Shown here: positions 1 through 8,666 of the stretch, piece by piece
How positions within the stretch are numbered: the stretch's first letter is position 1
How the letters are laid out: each line of letters starts with the position of its first letter
NCBI RefSeq assembly: GCF_000455325.1
Contig: NZ_HG322951.1
Coordinates: forward strand, 547,220 to 611,219
From: Mycolicibacterium septicum DSM 44393
GTDB taxonomy: Bacteria; Actinomycetota; Actinomycetes; Mycobacteriales; Mycobacteriaceae
DNA: 64,000 bases
Direction: 5' to 3'
Notes under the pieces: generated by a model
What the model saw: only the letters and a program-made list of their open reading frames with translations
What the model was told of the DNA's origin: nothing
The model's database searches: none
Made by a program: the position numbers and the translations under genes

Positions 1-1194
1 GCGTCCGGTCGACATCGGCTGCTTCTCTTCCTTGACCACCGGGGCCGCCGCGGCGGGCTGCGCGGCCGGGGCGGCGGAGACCTGCACCGGCGGCGGGGGC
101 CAGGTGGTCTCGCCGTCGCGCACCACGGTCACCGAGCGCTGCACCACGTCGTCCCAGTCGAGGACGACCTTGCCGTCCTTCTCCGGGGTCAGCAGCTTGA
201 GCAGGTTGACCAGGTTGGTGCCGTACAGCTGGGAGGCCTGGGCGGGCAGCCGGCCGGCCAGGTCGGTGTAGCCGATGATCGTGACACCGTTGTCGGTGAC
301 GATGGCCTGGTCCTTGACCGTGCCCTCGACGTTGCCGCCGTTGGCCGCGGCCATGTCGACGATGACGCTGCCGGCCTTCATCGAGGCCACCATCTCGGCG
401 GTGATGATGCGCGGTGCGGGCCTGCCGGGAATCAGCGCGGTCGTGACGATGATGTCGACGTCCTTGCACTGCTCGGCGTAGAGCTGCGCCTCGCGGGCCT
501 TGTAGTCGTCGTCCATCTCTTTGGCGTAGCCGGTGGCCGATACCTCGGCGGCCTCGTTGGCCACCGACAGGTACTCGCCGCCGAGGGAGGCGACCTGATC
601 GGCGACCTCGGGCCGCGGGTCGGTGGCCCGCACGATCGCGCCGAGGCTGCCTGCGGCACCGATGGCGGCCAGGCCGGCGACTCCGGCACCGACCACGAGC
701 ACCTTGGCCGGGGGCACCTTGCCTGCCGCGGTCACCTGGCCGGTGAAGAACCGGCCGAAGCTGTGGGCGGCCTCGACCACGGCGCGGTAGCCGGCGATGT
801 TGGCCATCGACGACAGCACGTCCAACGACTGGGCCCGGGAGATACGCGGGACCGCGTCCATCGCCAGCACCGTGATCGGGCGGGTGGACAGCTTCTCGAC
901 CAGCTCGGGCTTGAGCCCGGGGGAGATCAGGCTGACCAGGGTCGCGCCGTCGCGCAGCTTGCCGATCTCGGCATCGTCGGGTGCGTTGACCTTCAGCACG
1001 ACGTCGGCGTCCCACGCCTGGCCGATCTCGGCACCGGCGTCGACGTAGGCAGCATCGGAGAAACTCGAAGCAGCGCCGGCGCCGGTTTCTACGACTACCT
1101 CATAGCCGAGCTTGATAATCTGTCCGACAGTCTGCGGCGTGGCGGCGACGCGCGTTTCACCAGTCAGGGACTCGCGCGGTATCCCGATGATCAT
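1..1194 (-). CDS. pntA: NAD(P) transhydrogenase subunit alpha (3' end outside window)
   Basis: Proton-translocating transhydrogenase alpha subunit, which couples hydride transfer between NADH and NADP+ to the membrane proton gradient. The first 398 residues are visible; the reading frame is still open at the window edge. It starts with MIIGIPRE, the usual PntA/alanine dehydrogenase opening, followed by the RESLTGETRVAATP motif. A Rossmann GAGVAGLAA loop lies near residues 165-175. After the NAD domain comes an Ala/Pro-rich linker (about residues 370-390) ending in KEEK. In E. coli-type PntA such a linker leads into C-terminal membrane helices, so this gene may fuse what M. tuberculosis splits into pntAa and pntAb; that is inference because the end is missing. 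The Shine-Dalgarno sequence is weak. Confidence 0.93.
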   Translation of the reverse strand, partial: MIIGIPRESLTGETRVAATPQTVGQIIKLGYEVVVETGAGAASSFSDAAYVDAGAEIGQAWDADVVLKVNAPDDAEIGKLRDGATLVSLISPGLKPELVEKLSTRPITVLAMDAVPRISRAQSLDVLSSMANIAGYRAVVEAAHSFGRFFTGQVTAAGKVPPAKVLVVGAGVAGLAAIGAAGSLGAIVRATDPRPEVADQVASLGGEYLSVANEAAEVSATGYAKEMDDDYKAREAQLYAEQCKDVDIIVTTALIPGRPAPRIITAEMVASMKAGSVIVDMAAANGGNVEGTVKDQAIVTDNGVTIIGYTDLAGRLPAQASQLYGTNLVNLLKLLTPEKDGKVVLDWDDVVQRSVTVVRDGETTWPPPPVQVSAAPAAQPAAAAPVVKEEKQPMSTGR

Positions 1195-1414
1195 CGATTT
1201 TCGGTCCGATCTAGTTGGTTGGGCATGGAAGAGTGTCGCATTGCATGTGGAATCGGTGAGGACCCCCCATGTGGATAAGCGGTGTGCTCAGGGTGCGGCT
1301 TTGTCCCTGACCTGGGAAGATGCGTTGCGGTCAGCCGGAAAGATCACACCAATGGGGGATATCTCCAGGGTCTGGCGATGGCCTTCTTGAGCCGCAGCAT
1401 GTCCGGTTCGGCCG

Positions 1415-2431
1415 TCACAGCCAGTCCCGGCGTTTGAACATCACGTACAACAGGACGACCAGCACAACGATCAAAATGCTGCTGGCGATGAACCCCACTG
1501 CAGTATTGATCCCGGGGTACAGCACGTTCTGGCCGTAGAAACCCGTGATGGCGGTCGGCACCGCGATGATGGCGGCCCAGCCGCTGAGTTTCTTCATCAC
1601 CGTGTTGAGCCGGGCGTCCTGCAGGGACAGGTTCGTCTCGAACACCGTGGTGACCATGTCGCGCAGGGATTCGGTCCACTCCGAGGCCCGCAGCACGTGG
1701 TCGTAGAGGTCGGCGTAGAGCGGGTCGAGGTCGGGAGAGGTGGACGAGTCCATCCTGCGGTGCTGGATGGTGCTGACCACCTCGCGCATCGGCAGCACCA
1801 CCCGGCGCAGCTCGACCAGGTCCTTGCGCAGCTGGAAGGTGCGCCGCTGCAGGCCGCGTCGTGGACCGCCGTCGGCGAACAACTCGTCCTCGAGTCCTTC
1901 GATGGCGTCGTCGAGCGCCTCGACAGCCTCGAAGTGTCCGTCGACCACGACGTCGAGCAGCGCGTGGACCAGCGACCCGACGCCGTACCGCTGGCCGCCG
2001 AGGTCGTCGAAGCGGCGCGACACCTTGCTGATGTCGAACTCGGTGGCCTCACCGTTGTAGCTGGGCAGCCGGACGGTGATCAGGCCTCGGGGCAGGACGA
2101 ACGCCGAGATGCGATGTTTGATCAACAGTGACGTGTCGGGTGTCGCGTCGGCTTCCGGCTCCCGGGTGTCCACGGCGTACACGGTGAAGAACGTATGGGT
2201 GTGGTACACCGAGGTTTTCGTGCGTTCCTTGGGTGCGACGGCGTCCTCGACGGCCCACATGTTGAGCCCGAGCTCGGTGGCCAGTTCACGAAGTGCCTCG
2301 TGGTCGGGGTCGTAGATGTCGGCCCATACCAGGGTGTCCTCGTCGGTCAGGCAGTCCGAGATATCCGTGAACTTGAAGCCGCCGTCGACCGGCTGTCCTT
2401 TGCGCCAGACCCGTCCCTGCACCTGCCTCAC
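1415..2431 (-). CDS. corA: CorA-family magnesium/divalent cation transporter
   Basis: Inner-membrane Mg2+/Co2+ channel of the CorA family, 338 residues. A long acidic cytoplasmic domain with predicted helices precedes two C-terminal membrane segments. The first of these ends in YGQN at residues 299-302, a variant of the CorA signature YGMN; the second is followed by the basic tail KRRDWL. The chosen GTG start overlaps the TGA of the upstream tetR gene (GTGA), implying translational coupling; a second GTG three codons on is possible. The same frame stays open upstream through tetR, but that stretch is antisense-like noise and not CorA sequence. Pairing of a TetR regulator and CorA in one transcript is unusual. 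Confidence 0.9.
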   Translation of the reverse strand: MRQVQGRVWRKGQPVDGGFKFTDISDCLTDEDTLVWADIYDPDHEALRELATELGLNMWAVEDAVAPKERTKTSVYHTHTFFTVYAVDTREPEADATPDTSLLIKHRISAFVLPRGLITVRLPSYNGEATEFDISKVSRRFDDLGGQRYGVGSLVHALLDVVVDGHFEAVEALDDAIEGLEDELFADGGPRRGLQRRTFQLRKDLVELRRVVLPMREVVSTIQHRRMDSSTSPDLDPLYADLYDHVLRASEWTESLRDMVTTVFETNLSLQDARLNTVMKKLSGWAAIIAVPTAITGFYGQNVLYPGINTAVGFIASSILIVVLVVLLYVMFKRRDWL

Positions 2432-3090
2432 GAGGCGGCCACCATCGGCAGCAGGTAGGTGCGCACGTAGTCGCGGGTGTCTTCCAGGCTGGTCAGTTTG
2501 ATGCCGGTGTGAGGAGTGACGATGAACGACAACGTAAGTCGGGTGTGCAGCTCGGCGACGGTGCGGATGTGGCGTTCCTGTGCCGCGGTGGTTTCGGTTG
2601 TCCCATAGAGATCGGTGCGCAGCTGTGCGGCCGAGTACTCCGTGGCGAAATCGATGATGGCCCCGGCATCGACGGTGAGGCTGGGCAGGATCGTCTCGGG
2701 TTCGGTGCGCAGCAGCTTCTTGAGCAGGGCGTGGTCCCGCAGGAAGGTCACCGTGAAGACGGTGCCATAGACGAGTCGGTCTTCCAGGGTTTCGGCGTGG
2801 GCCCGGGCCAGCGCGCTGCCCTCGAGGTAGCGGCGCGCCTCGGACAGCACGAGGGCATCGATCAGGGCGTCCTTGGTCGGGAACCGCCGGTAGAGCGTGG
2901 CGCGGCCGACACCGCTGCGGCGGGCCACATCCTCCATCGTCGTGCGCCGGATTCCGACCAGTTCCGCCTGCTGGAGCGTCGCGGACAGGATCCGGGTGCT
3001 GATCGGATCGGGCTCGCGCACGCGGGCCAGCACCGCGGGATCCGGTTCGGCGAGGCGCCGCACGAAGTCCGCTGTTCGCGTGGAAGTCAC
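2428..3090 (-). CDS. TetR/AcrR family transcriptional regulator
   Basis: Predicted DNA-binding repressor of 220 residues. The N-terminal helix-turn-helix reads TTMEDVARRSGVGRATLYRRF, the typical TetR_N pattern; the remaining helical domain would bind an unknown ligand. The GTG start is fixed by a strong Shine-Dalgarno AAGGAGGG six bases upstream; a longer in-frame ATG lies inside the promoter region and lacks one. It is divergent from a cytochrome P450 gene and co-directional with corA. An inverted repeat in the divergent promoter is the probable operator. The likely role is control of the P450 and of its own operon; the ligand is not evident. Confidence 0.9.
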   Translation of the reverse strand: MTSTRTADFVRRLAEPDPAVLARVREPDPISTRILSATLQQAELVGIRRTTMEDVARRSGVGRATLYRRFPTKDALIDALVLSEARRYLEGSALARAHAETLEDRLVYGTVFTVTFLRDHALLKKLLRTEPETILPSLTVDAGAIIDFATEYSAAQLRTDLYGTTETTAAQERHIRTVAELHTRLTLSFIVTPHTGIKLTSLEDTRDYVRTYLLPMVAAS

Positions 3091-3146
3091 GAAATCCCTC
3101 CTTGCCCGTCCGTCCCGATCGCCGTAGCCTAACCATCGAGACGAGA

Positions 3147-3171
3147 GAGACAATGAACGTATCTATGTCTC
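3147..3171. promoter_or_regulatory. Inverted repeat, candidate TetR operator
   Basis: GAGACA and TGTCTC half sites are separated by 13 bases in the 123-base gap between the divergent tetR and P450 genes. The half site GAGAC also occurs just upstream at about 3138-3142. Position and symmetry fit the binding site of the adjacent TetR protein; this is inference from sequence only. Confidence 0.5.
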
Positions 3172-3213
3172 ACCATCTCACCATAGTTGTCCGGGCCGAC
3201 GAGGGAGGGCGTT

Positions 3214-4527
3214 ATGAGCATCGGATTGTGGACACGCTGGATGGCGCTGCATGCCGTACCGAAGGCGTTCATGTCGTTTCAAGGCCGGACGGGTAATCCG
3301 ATGGGTGCGCTCATCTCCAGCCACGGCAAGGGCATCGACCCGTATCCGCTGATGGAGCAGATCCGCCGACGCGGCCCACTGGTGAAGACTCCGTTCGTCT
3401 GGGTCACCGTCGACCACGGGGTCGCTCGGGAAATACTGCGGGACAAGCGGTTCGGAGTCACCCCGCCGACTGGGATGGGGATGCCGAAACCAGTTCAGAA
3501 GCTGCTGGACCATACCGATCCGAAAGTGGCCAATCCGGTGGAGCCGCCCGCGATGGTCATCGTCGACCCGCCGACGCACACGCAATACCGGCAGCTGGTG
3601 GCGCAGAGCTTCACCCCGCGCGCGATCGACAAGCTCGACGCCAGGGTGGCCGAGGTGACCGCGGAACTCATCGAGCGGCTCGCCGGTGCGTCCCACCCCG
3701 ACCTGATCGCGGACTTCGCTGCCGTCCTTCCGGTCGCCATGATCGCCGAGATCCTCGGCCTGTCCGGCGAATCCCATGCGCAACTGCTCGAGTGGGGTCA
3801 CGATGGGGCGCCGCTGCTCGATGTCGGGATCCCGTGGCGGACGTACCGGCGTGGCATCGATGGGATGCGTGGTCTGGACGGATTCCTCACCGACCTCTTC
3901 GACAAGGTCCGCGCCGGAGCCGCGGAGGACAACCCGTTCACCAAGATGGCCGCCGACCACACGCTGACCGACCACGAACTCGCCGCCAACGCAGCGCTTC
4001 TCATCGGCGCCGGCTTCGAAACCACCGTCAACCTCATCGGCAACGGGATCGTGCTGCTGCAGCAGCACCCCGATCAACTCGCCCTGCTGCGCGACAACCC
4101 GGACCTGTGGCCCGCCGCGGTCGAAGAGATCCTGCGCATCGAAAGCCCGGTGCAGATGACCGCGCGCACCGCGCAGTGCGACGTCGAGATGGCCGGGCAG
4201 CGGCTGCCGGCCGGAACCATGGTCGCGGTTCTGCTGGGTGGCGCCAACCGGGATCCGCGGGTGTTCACCGAGCCGACGCGCTTCGACATCACCCGCCCCA
4301 ATGCCCGGGACCACTTGGCCTTCGCGTCGGGCATCCACGTCTGCCTGGGCGCGGCACTGGCCCGCATCGAAGGCGCCACCGCCCTGCGGGCGCTGTTCGA
4401 GGCCTACCCCGACCTGCGGCTGACCGAGACTCCCCGCCCGAGAGGGTTGGTCAATCTGCACGGATATGTGAAGCTGCCGGCCCTCCTGGGGACCAGGCGC
4501 ACGGAGCCGGCCGGGCTGGTCTGCTGA
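3214..4527 (+). CDS. Cytochrome P450, CYP140-like
   Basis: Heme monooxygenase of 437 residues, normal bacterial length. The I-helix oxygen-binding motif GAGFETT lies at residues 265-271, the K-helix ExxR as EILR at 305-308, and the heme loop FASGIHVCLG at 370-379, with Cys377 as thiolate ligand. Phrases such as GIPWRTYRR, FETTVNLIGNGI and SPVQMTART resemble, from memory, M. tuberculosis CYP140A1. The ATG is preceded by GAGGGAGGG five bases upstream, which rules out an in-frame TTG nine codons earlier. No ferredoxin or reductase gene is adjacent. The substrate is unknown; regulation by the divergent TetR gene is likely. Confidence 0.93.
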   Translation: MSIGLWTRWMALHAVPKAFMSFQGRTGNPMGALISSHGKGIDPYPLMEQIRRRGPLVKTPFVWVTVDHGVAREILRDKRFGVTPPTGMGMPKPVQKLLDHTDPKVANPVEPPAMVIVDPPTHTQYRQLVAQSFTPRAIDKLDARVAEVTAELIERLAGASHPDLIADFAAVLPVAMIAEILGLSGESHAQLLEWGHDGAPLLDVGIPWRTYRRGIDGMRGLDGFLTDLFDKVRAGAAEDNPFTKMAADHTLTDHELAANAALLIGAGFETTVNLIGNGIVLLQQHPDQLALLRDNPDLWPAAVEEILRIESPVQMTARTAQCDVEMAGQRLPAGTMVAVLLGGANRDPRVFTEPTRFDITRPNARDHLAFASGIHVCLGAALARIEGATALRALFEAYPDLRLTETPRPRGLVNLHGYVKLPALLGTRRTEPAGLVC

Positions 4528-4582
4528 TCTGGGTACTCTCGGTGGGGACCTGCCAGATCTTGAACGCGAGGCCCACACTCCC

Positions 4583-5197
4583 ATGACGGATTCCCCACTC
4601 GACGGACTGATGGCGCGCGTCGGCGGTGTCAGCGGCATGGTCTATTCGGCGCTGCCGGTGACCGTGTACGCGACCGTCTCGGCGCTCTCGGGGCGGGTGC
4701 CCGCGATCATCTCCGCGCTGGCGATGGCGGCCGTCGTGCTCGGATGGCAACTGCTGCGCCGCGAATCGGTCCGGCCCGCGGTGTGGGGATTCGTCGGGGT
4801 GGCGGGCTGCGGGCTGCTGGCCCTGGTGACCGGCCAGGCCAAGGACTTCTACCTCCCGGGGATCTGGATGTCCCTGGCCTCGGCCATCGTGATGACCGCC
4901 TCGATCTTCGTCAGGCGCCCGCTCGTCGGCGTCATCTGGGCCTGGGCCACCGGTCGCGACAGCACCTGGCGCCAGGTCCCCGGGGTGCGGCGGGTCTTCA
5001 ACATCGTCACCGCCGTCCTGGCGGCCGTGTCCTGGTCGCGGTTCCTGGTGCAGAACTACCTCTACGACACGGGGCAGGACAGCCTGCTCGCGGTGGCGCG
5101 GCTGGCGATGGGCTGGCCGCTGTTCGTCGTCACCACCACGCTGGTCCTGCTCAGCGCCCGGTACGCGATCCGGGCGCTGGCACGCTCGGCGACCTGA
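4583..5197 (+). CDS. DUF3159 family membrane protein
   Basis: Integral membrane protein of 204 residues with about five to six hydrophobic segments, typical of the actinobacterial DUF3159 family. Visible features are the N-terminal LMARVGGVSGMVYS stretch, a hydrophilic loop GRDSTWRQVPGVRRVFN near the middle, and the C-terminal RYAIRALARS. It follows the P450 gene by 55 bases on the same strand and may be cotranscribed. It converges on the oleate hydratase gene, with 13 bases between the two stops. No biochemical function is established for the family. Confidence 0.8.
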   Translation: MTDSPLDGLMARVGGVSGMVYSALPVTVYATVSALSGRVPAIISALAMAAVVLGWQLLRRESVRPAVWGFVGVAGCGLLALVTGQAKDFYLPGIWMSLASAIVMTASIFVRRPLVGVIWAWATGRDSTWRQVPGVRRVFNIVTAVLAAVSWSRFLVQNYLYDTGQDSLLAVARLAMGWPLFVVTTTLVLLSARYAIRALARSAT

Positions 5198-5210
5198 CCG
5201 AAGCCCATCG

Positions 5211-6980
5211 TCAGCCGTTGCCGGGAATCAATCCGTACTCGGCCAGCAGTTCACCGATCTCGTTGTCGGTGACCTTGCCGATCACGCGCTTGCGGATGAT
5301 CTCCGGGATGGGCAGTTCGACCTCCTTGCCGTCGCGCAGATGCACCGTTCCGGCGATCAGTTTGCGGACGTCGTAAGTGGAGTTGAACACCTCGGGCACC
5401 CCGCGGTCGATCCCCAGCAGCTGATAAGCCGCTTCCATCCCGGTACGCACCGAGTACTCGGTGGTGAAGATGCAGTCGCGGGTGGTCTCGGCGAACTGAC
5501 CGATGAACGCGAAGTTCACCGCGCCCTCCGGGACGACGGCGGGACGGTCGCCCGCTTGCCGCGGCATGAAGAACGCCGTCACGTAGGGCATCATCACCGG
5601 CACGGTCTTGGCGGCATTGGCGGCCAGTTCGGGGATGTCGGCTTCCGGCACACCCAGGTGGTACAGCCACTCCTGGGTGATCTCCTCGCCGGTGCACTCG
5701 CTGAGCGACTTCTTCACGTAGTCGCCCGGGGTGTCGACGAACAGCCCGTACACCCACACCACGATCTGGTCGGAGGGCTGCTGCTTGAAATGCGGCTGGC
5801 GGTTGACGGTCCAGCTCATCAGCCACTTCGAATCTCGAGCCGTCACGATGCCACCGGTAACCACCTTGCCGGAGAACGGATCCCGCTTGCAGATCTTCTG
5901 GATGTACTCGGGGATGCGGTGATCCAGGGTGGTCACGGTCGCCGATTCCCACTTCGTCTCGGGGATGTGGGCGCCGAAGACGTCGGGGCGCCCGAACGAC
6001 GGATCCTTCGCCGCGATGCGGCGCCACAGATCCCAGGCCGGCGCGGGGCCGGTGTTGAGCTTGGCGGCAGTGTGGTGGTTGCCGTCGTCCGAGTTCTCGG
6101 TCAGTGAGCCGATGGTGGTGAGCACCAGGTCGTTGGGGCCGAGGTCGACGCCACCCGGCTCACCGTCCTGGATCCAGTGAATCCTGGTGGCCTGCTTGCG
6201 GTCCGCCGTGATGTCGAAGTCGATGTCGGTGACCTCGGTGTCGAAGTGGAAGGTCACCCCCTGCGCCAGGAGCCATTTGTACATCGGCAGCACGAGCGAC
6301 TCGTACTGGTTGTACTTCGTGAATTTCAGCGCCGACAGATCCGGCAAGCCCTTGATGTGGTGGATGAAGCGGTGGATGTACAGCTTCATCTCCAGCGCGC
6401 TGTGCCACTCTTCGAACGCGAACATGGTGCGCCAGTACAGCCAGAAGTTGCTGTCCAGGAAGTCTTTCCCGAAGACCTCGTCGATGCGCTTGTTCTCCAG
6501 CTCTTCGCGGGTCGCGAGGAAAACCTTGACGATGTCCTTCTGCGCCTTGGCGTTGAGCCCGAACTTGTTGTCGGTGTGGGCGTCCTGGCCGCGGTTCTCG
6601 GTGGCCCGGCACAGGCTGTAGTTGGGGTCGTCCTTGTTGAGCCAGTAGAACTCGTCGAGCACGCTGGCACCCTCGATCTCGAGCGAGGGAATGGTCCGGA
6701 ACAGGTCCCACAGACATTCCATGTGGTCTTCCATCTCACGCCCGCCGCGGATCACGAAGCCCTTCTCGGGTTCCTTGATGCCGTCGAGGGCGCCGCCGGG
6801 CAGCTTCAATCGCTCCAGGATGGTGATCTTGTCGCCCGGGAGTTGACCGTCGCGGATCATGAACACCGCCGACGACATCGACGCCAGGCCGGCGCCCACG
6901 AACCAGGCGGTCTTGTCTTCTACGCCCTCGGGTTTGCGGGGACGTGCAAATGCTTCGTAATTACCACTGCTGTAATACAT
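5211..6980 (-). CDS. ohyA: Oleate hydratase (myosin-cross-reactive antigen family)
   Basis: FAD-dependent fatty acid hydratase of about 589 residues, adding water to the cis-9 double bond of oleate-type fatty acids to give 10-hydroxy acids. The N-terminal dinucleotide fold reads FVGAGLASMSSAVFMIRDG (Gly29, Gly31), followed by LERLKLPGGALDG and RGGREMEDHMEC, all typical of the MCRA family; length is also normal. Two starts are possible: ATG as used here, or a GTG three codons upstream that sits very close to GAGGAG. The gene follows a 3-hydroxyacyl-CoA dehydrogenase gene by 16 bases and a TetR gene, so a fatty-acid-responsive operon is likely. Confidence 0.93.
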   Translation of the reverse strand: MYYSSGNYEAFARPRKPEGVEDKTAWFVGAGLASMSSAVFMIRDGQLPGDKITILERLKLPGGALDGIKEPEKGFVIRGGREMEDHMECLWDLFRTIPSLEIEGASVLDEFYWLNKDDPNYSLCRATENRGQDAHTDNKFGLNAKAQKDIVKVFLATREELENKRIDEVFGKDFLDSNFWLYWRTMFAFEEWHSALEMKLYIHRFIHHIKGLPDLSALKFTKYNQYESLVLPMYKWLLAQGVTFHFDTEVTDIDFDITADRKQATRIHWIQDGEPGGVDLGPNDLVLTTIGSLTENSDDGNHHTAAKLNTGPAPAWDLWRRIAAKDPSFGRPDVFGAHIPETKWESATVTTLDHRIPEYIQKICKRDPFSGKVVTGGIVTARDSKWLMSWTVNRQPHFKQQPSDQIVVWVYGLFVDTPGDYVKKSLSECTGEEITQEWLYHLGVPEADIPELAANAAKTVPVMMPYVTAFFMPRQAGDRPAVVPEGAVNFAFIGQFAETTRDCIFTTEYSVRTGMEAAYQLLGIDRGVPEVFNSTYDVRKLIAGTVHLRDGKEVELPIPEIIRKRVIGKVTDNEIGELLAEYGLIPGNG

Positions 6981-6996
6981 CTCGCCCACTTTCTCC

Positions 6997-7854
6997 TCAG
7001 TTGTACTTGTAGAAGCCCTCGCCGGTGGCGAGGCCCAACTTGCCCTTGTCGATGTAGTTCTCTTTGAGCCACGCGGCGAGCTTCTGAGCTTCGGCGTCGC
7101 CGTTGGCCATGATGTTGTACGGCGTGGTCAGGCCGATGATGTCGTAGATCTGGAACGGGCCGACGGGTGCGCCGGTGGCGATCCGCCAGGTGTCGTCGAC
7201 GGCGCTGGGGTCGGCGTAGCCGCCGGCGGCGAGTTCGGCGGCCGCGTTGAGGAACGGCACCAGAAGGGAGTTGAGGACGTAGCCGGCCTTCTCCTTGTGC
7301 AGTTCGATGGGCACCATGCCGATGGCCTTGGCGAACTCGACCACCTCGGCGAACACAGCCGGGTCGGTGTCGGTGGTCCCCATGATCTCGGCGGTGTTGA
7401 ACTGCCACACGCGGTTTGCGAAGTGCAGCGCCAGGAACTTGGCGGGCCGGCCGGTGGAATCCTTGAGGTCACTGGGCAGCAGTGTCGAGGAATTGGTGGC
7501 GAAGATCGTCTTGGCCGGCGCGAGTTCGCCGAGCTTCTGGTAGGTCTCCCGTTTGAGATCGAGGATCTCGGGGATCGCCTCGATGACCAGGTCGGCGTCG
7601 GCCACGGCCGCGGCGAGATCGGAGGTCAGCGTGAGGCGGTTCAGTGCTTCCTGGGCCTTGCCGTCGCGGGCATCGGGTACCTCGTTGGCGTAGGTTTCGG
7701 CCAGCTTCGCGAAGCGGTCCTTGGCCGCCTCCAGAACCTTGTCGTTGATGTCGTAGGCCGTGACGGTGAAGCCCTTGAACGCTGATTGGAACGCGATCTG
7801 GGAACCGAGAACGCCGGTTCCGAGCACGGTCACCGTCTTGATGGAGTCGGTCAC
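6997..7854 (-). CDS. 3-hydroxyacyl-CoA (3-hydroxybutyryl-CoA) dehydrogenase
   Basis: NAD-dependent oxidation of 3-hydroxyacyl-CoA to 3-ketoacyl-CoA in beta-oxidation, 285 residues. The Rossmann loop is LGTGVLGSQIA (Gly12, Gly14, Gly17). The catalytic region LHFANRVWQFNTAEIM carries the expected His, although the usual HFFNP is altered to HFANR. The C-terminal domain has KEKAGYVLNSLLVPFLNAA. The GTG start has AAGGAGAG seven bases upstream and overlaps the TGA of the TetR gene. Downstream lies oleate hydratase. The substrate could be a hydroxylated fatty-acid intermediate, but this is inference. Confidence 0.92.
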   Translation of the reverse strand: MTDSIKTVTVLGTGVLGSQIAFQSAFKGFTVTAYDINDKVLEAAKDRFAKLAETYANEVPDARDGKAQEALNRLTLTSDLAAAVADADLVIEAIPEILDLKRETYQKLGELAPAKTIFATNSSTLLPSDLKDSTGRPAKFLALHFANRVWQFNTAEIMGTTDTDPAVFAEVVEFAKAIGMVPIELHKEKAGYVLNSLLVPFLNAAAELAAGGYADPSAVDDTWRIATGAPVGPFQIYDIIGLTTPYNIMANGDAEAQKLAAWLKENYIDKGKLGLATGEGFYKYN

Positions 7855-8528
7855 GATGTCTCTCCTTCTCGTGGTGTTGTGGATGCCAGGAACCCCAGCA
7901 CGATCTGGTTGATCTGCTGGAGCAGTTCGTGAGCACCGTCGGCGCCCCACTTCACGCCGGTCGACGGCTGGACCACCAACAGATGCAGGGCCGCGAAGAC
8001 GCTTCTGGCAGCGCGGTCGGCATTGGCCTGCAACTCGGTGTCGGTGGCTGGATCCGCTGCACGGCAGTGCGTCAGGCGGGCGGAGATCGCGTCTTCGAGC
8101 CTCTTGACGTGTGCGAGGCCTTCGGCGCGGAAACGCTCGGTGGGGGCGCCGAACAGCAATTCGCGTTGGTAGGCCGTCGCGTTGTCCGGCCGACGAGCGG
8201 CCTCGGTGATGACGGGCGCCACCATCGCGAACACGGCTGCGCTCGGATCGTCGATGTCGGCCGCGTCGCGCATACCGGTCTCGATCGCCTGCAGGAACTG
8301 GTCGTTGTAGACCATCAGCAGGAGTTCGGCTTTCGATGACGCGTACCTGAACAAGGTGCCTGCGGCGACGTCGGCGGTGTCGGCGATCTGGGCCACGGTG
8401 ACGGCCTCGAACCCGTGCGCCTCGAAGAGTGAGCGCGCCGCGGCGAAGATCCGCTGTTGCTTGTCGTGCATGTTGCGCGTCCGCCGGCCTGTCGACCGCC
8501 CGTTCCGCTGTTGGGTCGCCTCGGGCAT
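7851..8528 (-). CDS. TetR/AcrR family regulator of the ohyA operon
   Basis: Repressor-like protein of 225 residues. The HTH reads VTVAQIADTADVAAGTLFRYASSKAELL, a clear TetR_N domain; the C-terminal half is a helical ligand-binding region with TAYQRELLFG. The start MPEATQQ is preferred because GAGGTG sits seven bases upstream; an ATG ten codons earlier lies inside the palindromic operator. It is the first gene of a three-gene operon, coupled to the dehydrogenase by a GTGA overlap, and so probably autoregulates that operon. A fatty acid or acyl-CoA ligand would make sense but is not shown. Confidence 0.9.
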   Translation of the reverse strand: MPEATQQRNGRSTGRRTRNMHDKQQRIFAAARSLFEAHGFEAVTVAQIADTADVAAGTLFRYASSKAELLLMVYNDQFLQAIETGMRDAADIDDPSAAVFAMVAPVITEAARRPDNATAYQRELLFGAPTERFRAEGLAHVKRLEDAISARLTHCRAADPATDTELQANADRAARSVFAALHLLVVQPSTGVKWGADGAHELLQQINQIVLGFLASTTPREGETS

Positions 8529-8542
8529 CGTGTTCACCTCGC

Positions 8543-8577
8543 TAATGAGTGCGTTCATTAATGAGCGTACTCACTAA
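8543..8577. promoter_or_regulatory. 35-bp palindromic operator upstream of tetR-ohyA operon
   Basis: An imperfect dyad centred on the 10-base palindrome TCATTAATGA, extended on each side by GAGTRCG/CGYACTC and TTAGTG/TAATGA elements. It lies immediately upstream of the tetR start and covers the probable core promoter, as expected for TetR autorepression. It also lies in the shared gap with the divergent sulfonate transporter operon. Confidence 0.65.
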
Positions 8578-8630
8578 CGCTCGAAAGCGTCAACCTTGGG
8601 TGGCAAATAAACTCACCTCGATTTCAGACC

Positions 8631-8660
8631 TTCACCGCGGACGCGCCCGCCGGTAGCAAT
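8631..8660 (+). promoter_or_regulatory. SigA-like promoter for leaderless leader peptide and sulfonate operon
   Basis: A -35-like TTCACC (8631-8636) is followed by a 17-base spacer and a -10-like TAGCAA(T) at 8654-8660. Six bases later a GTG codon begins the Cys-rich leader ORF. This geometry places the transcription start at or next to the GTG, as in leaderless mycobacterial mRNAs. Confidence 0.6.
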
Positions 8661-8666
8661 ACCCGG

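Noticed and set aside
1270..1278. TGTGGATAA, a perfect DnaA-box-like 9-mer upstream of pntA
   Set aside because: A single copy with no AT-rich region, no further boxes and no dnaA/dnaN nearby; expected by chance in a genome.
1415..3136. One long minus-strand frame that could be read as a 573-residue TetR-CorA fusion
   Set aside because: The N-terminal half is the wrong frame of the TetR gene; the real TetR and CorA genes are in different frames and overlap by GTGA with good start signals.
3178..4638. 486-codon frame antisense to the P450
   Set aside because: Shadow of the P450 gene, which has all heme and ExxR motifs.
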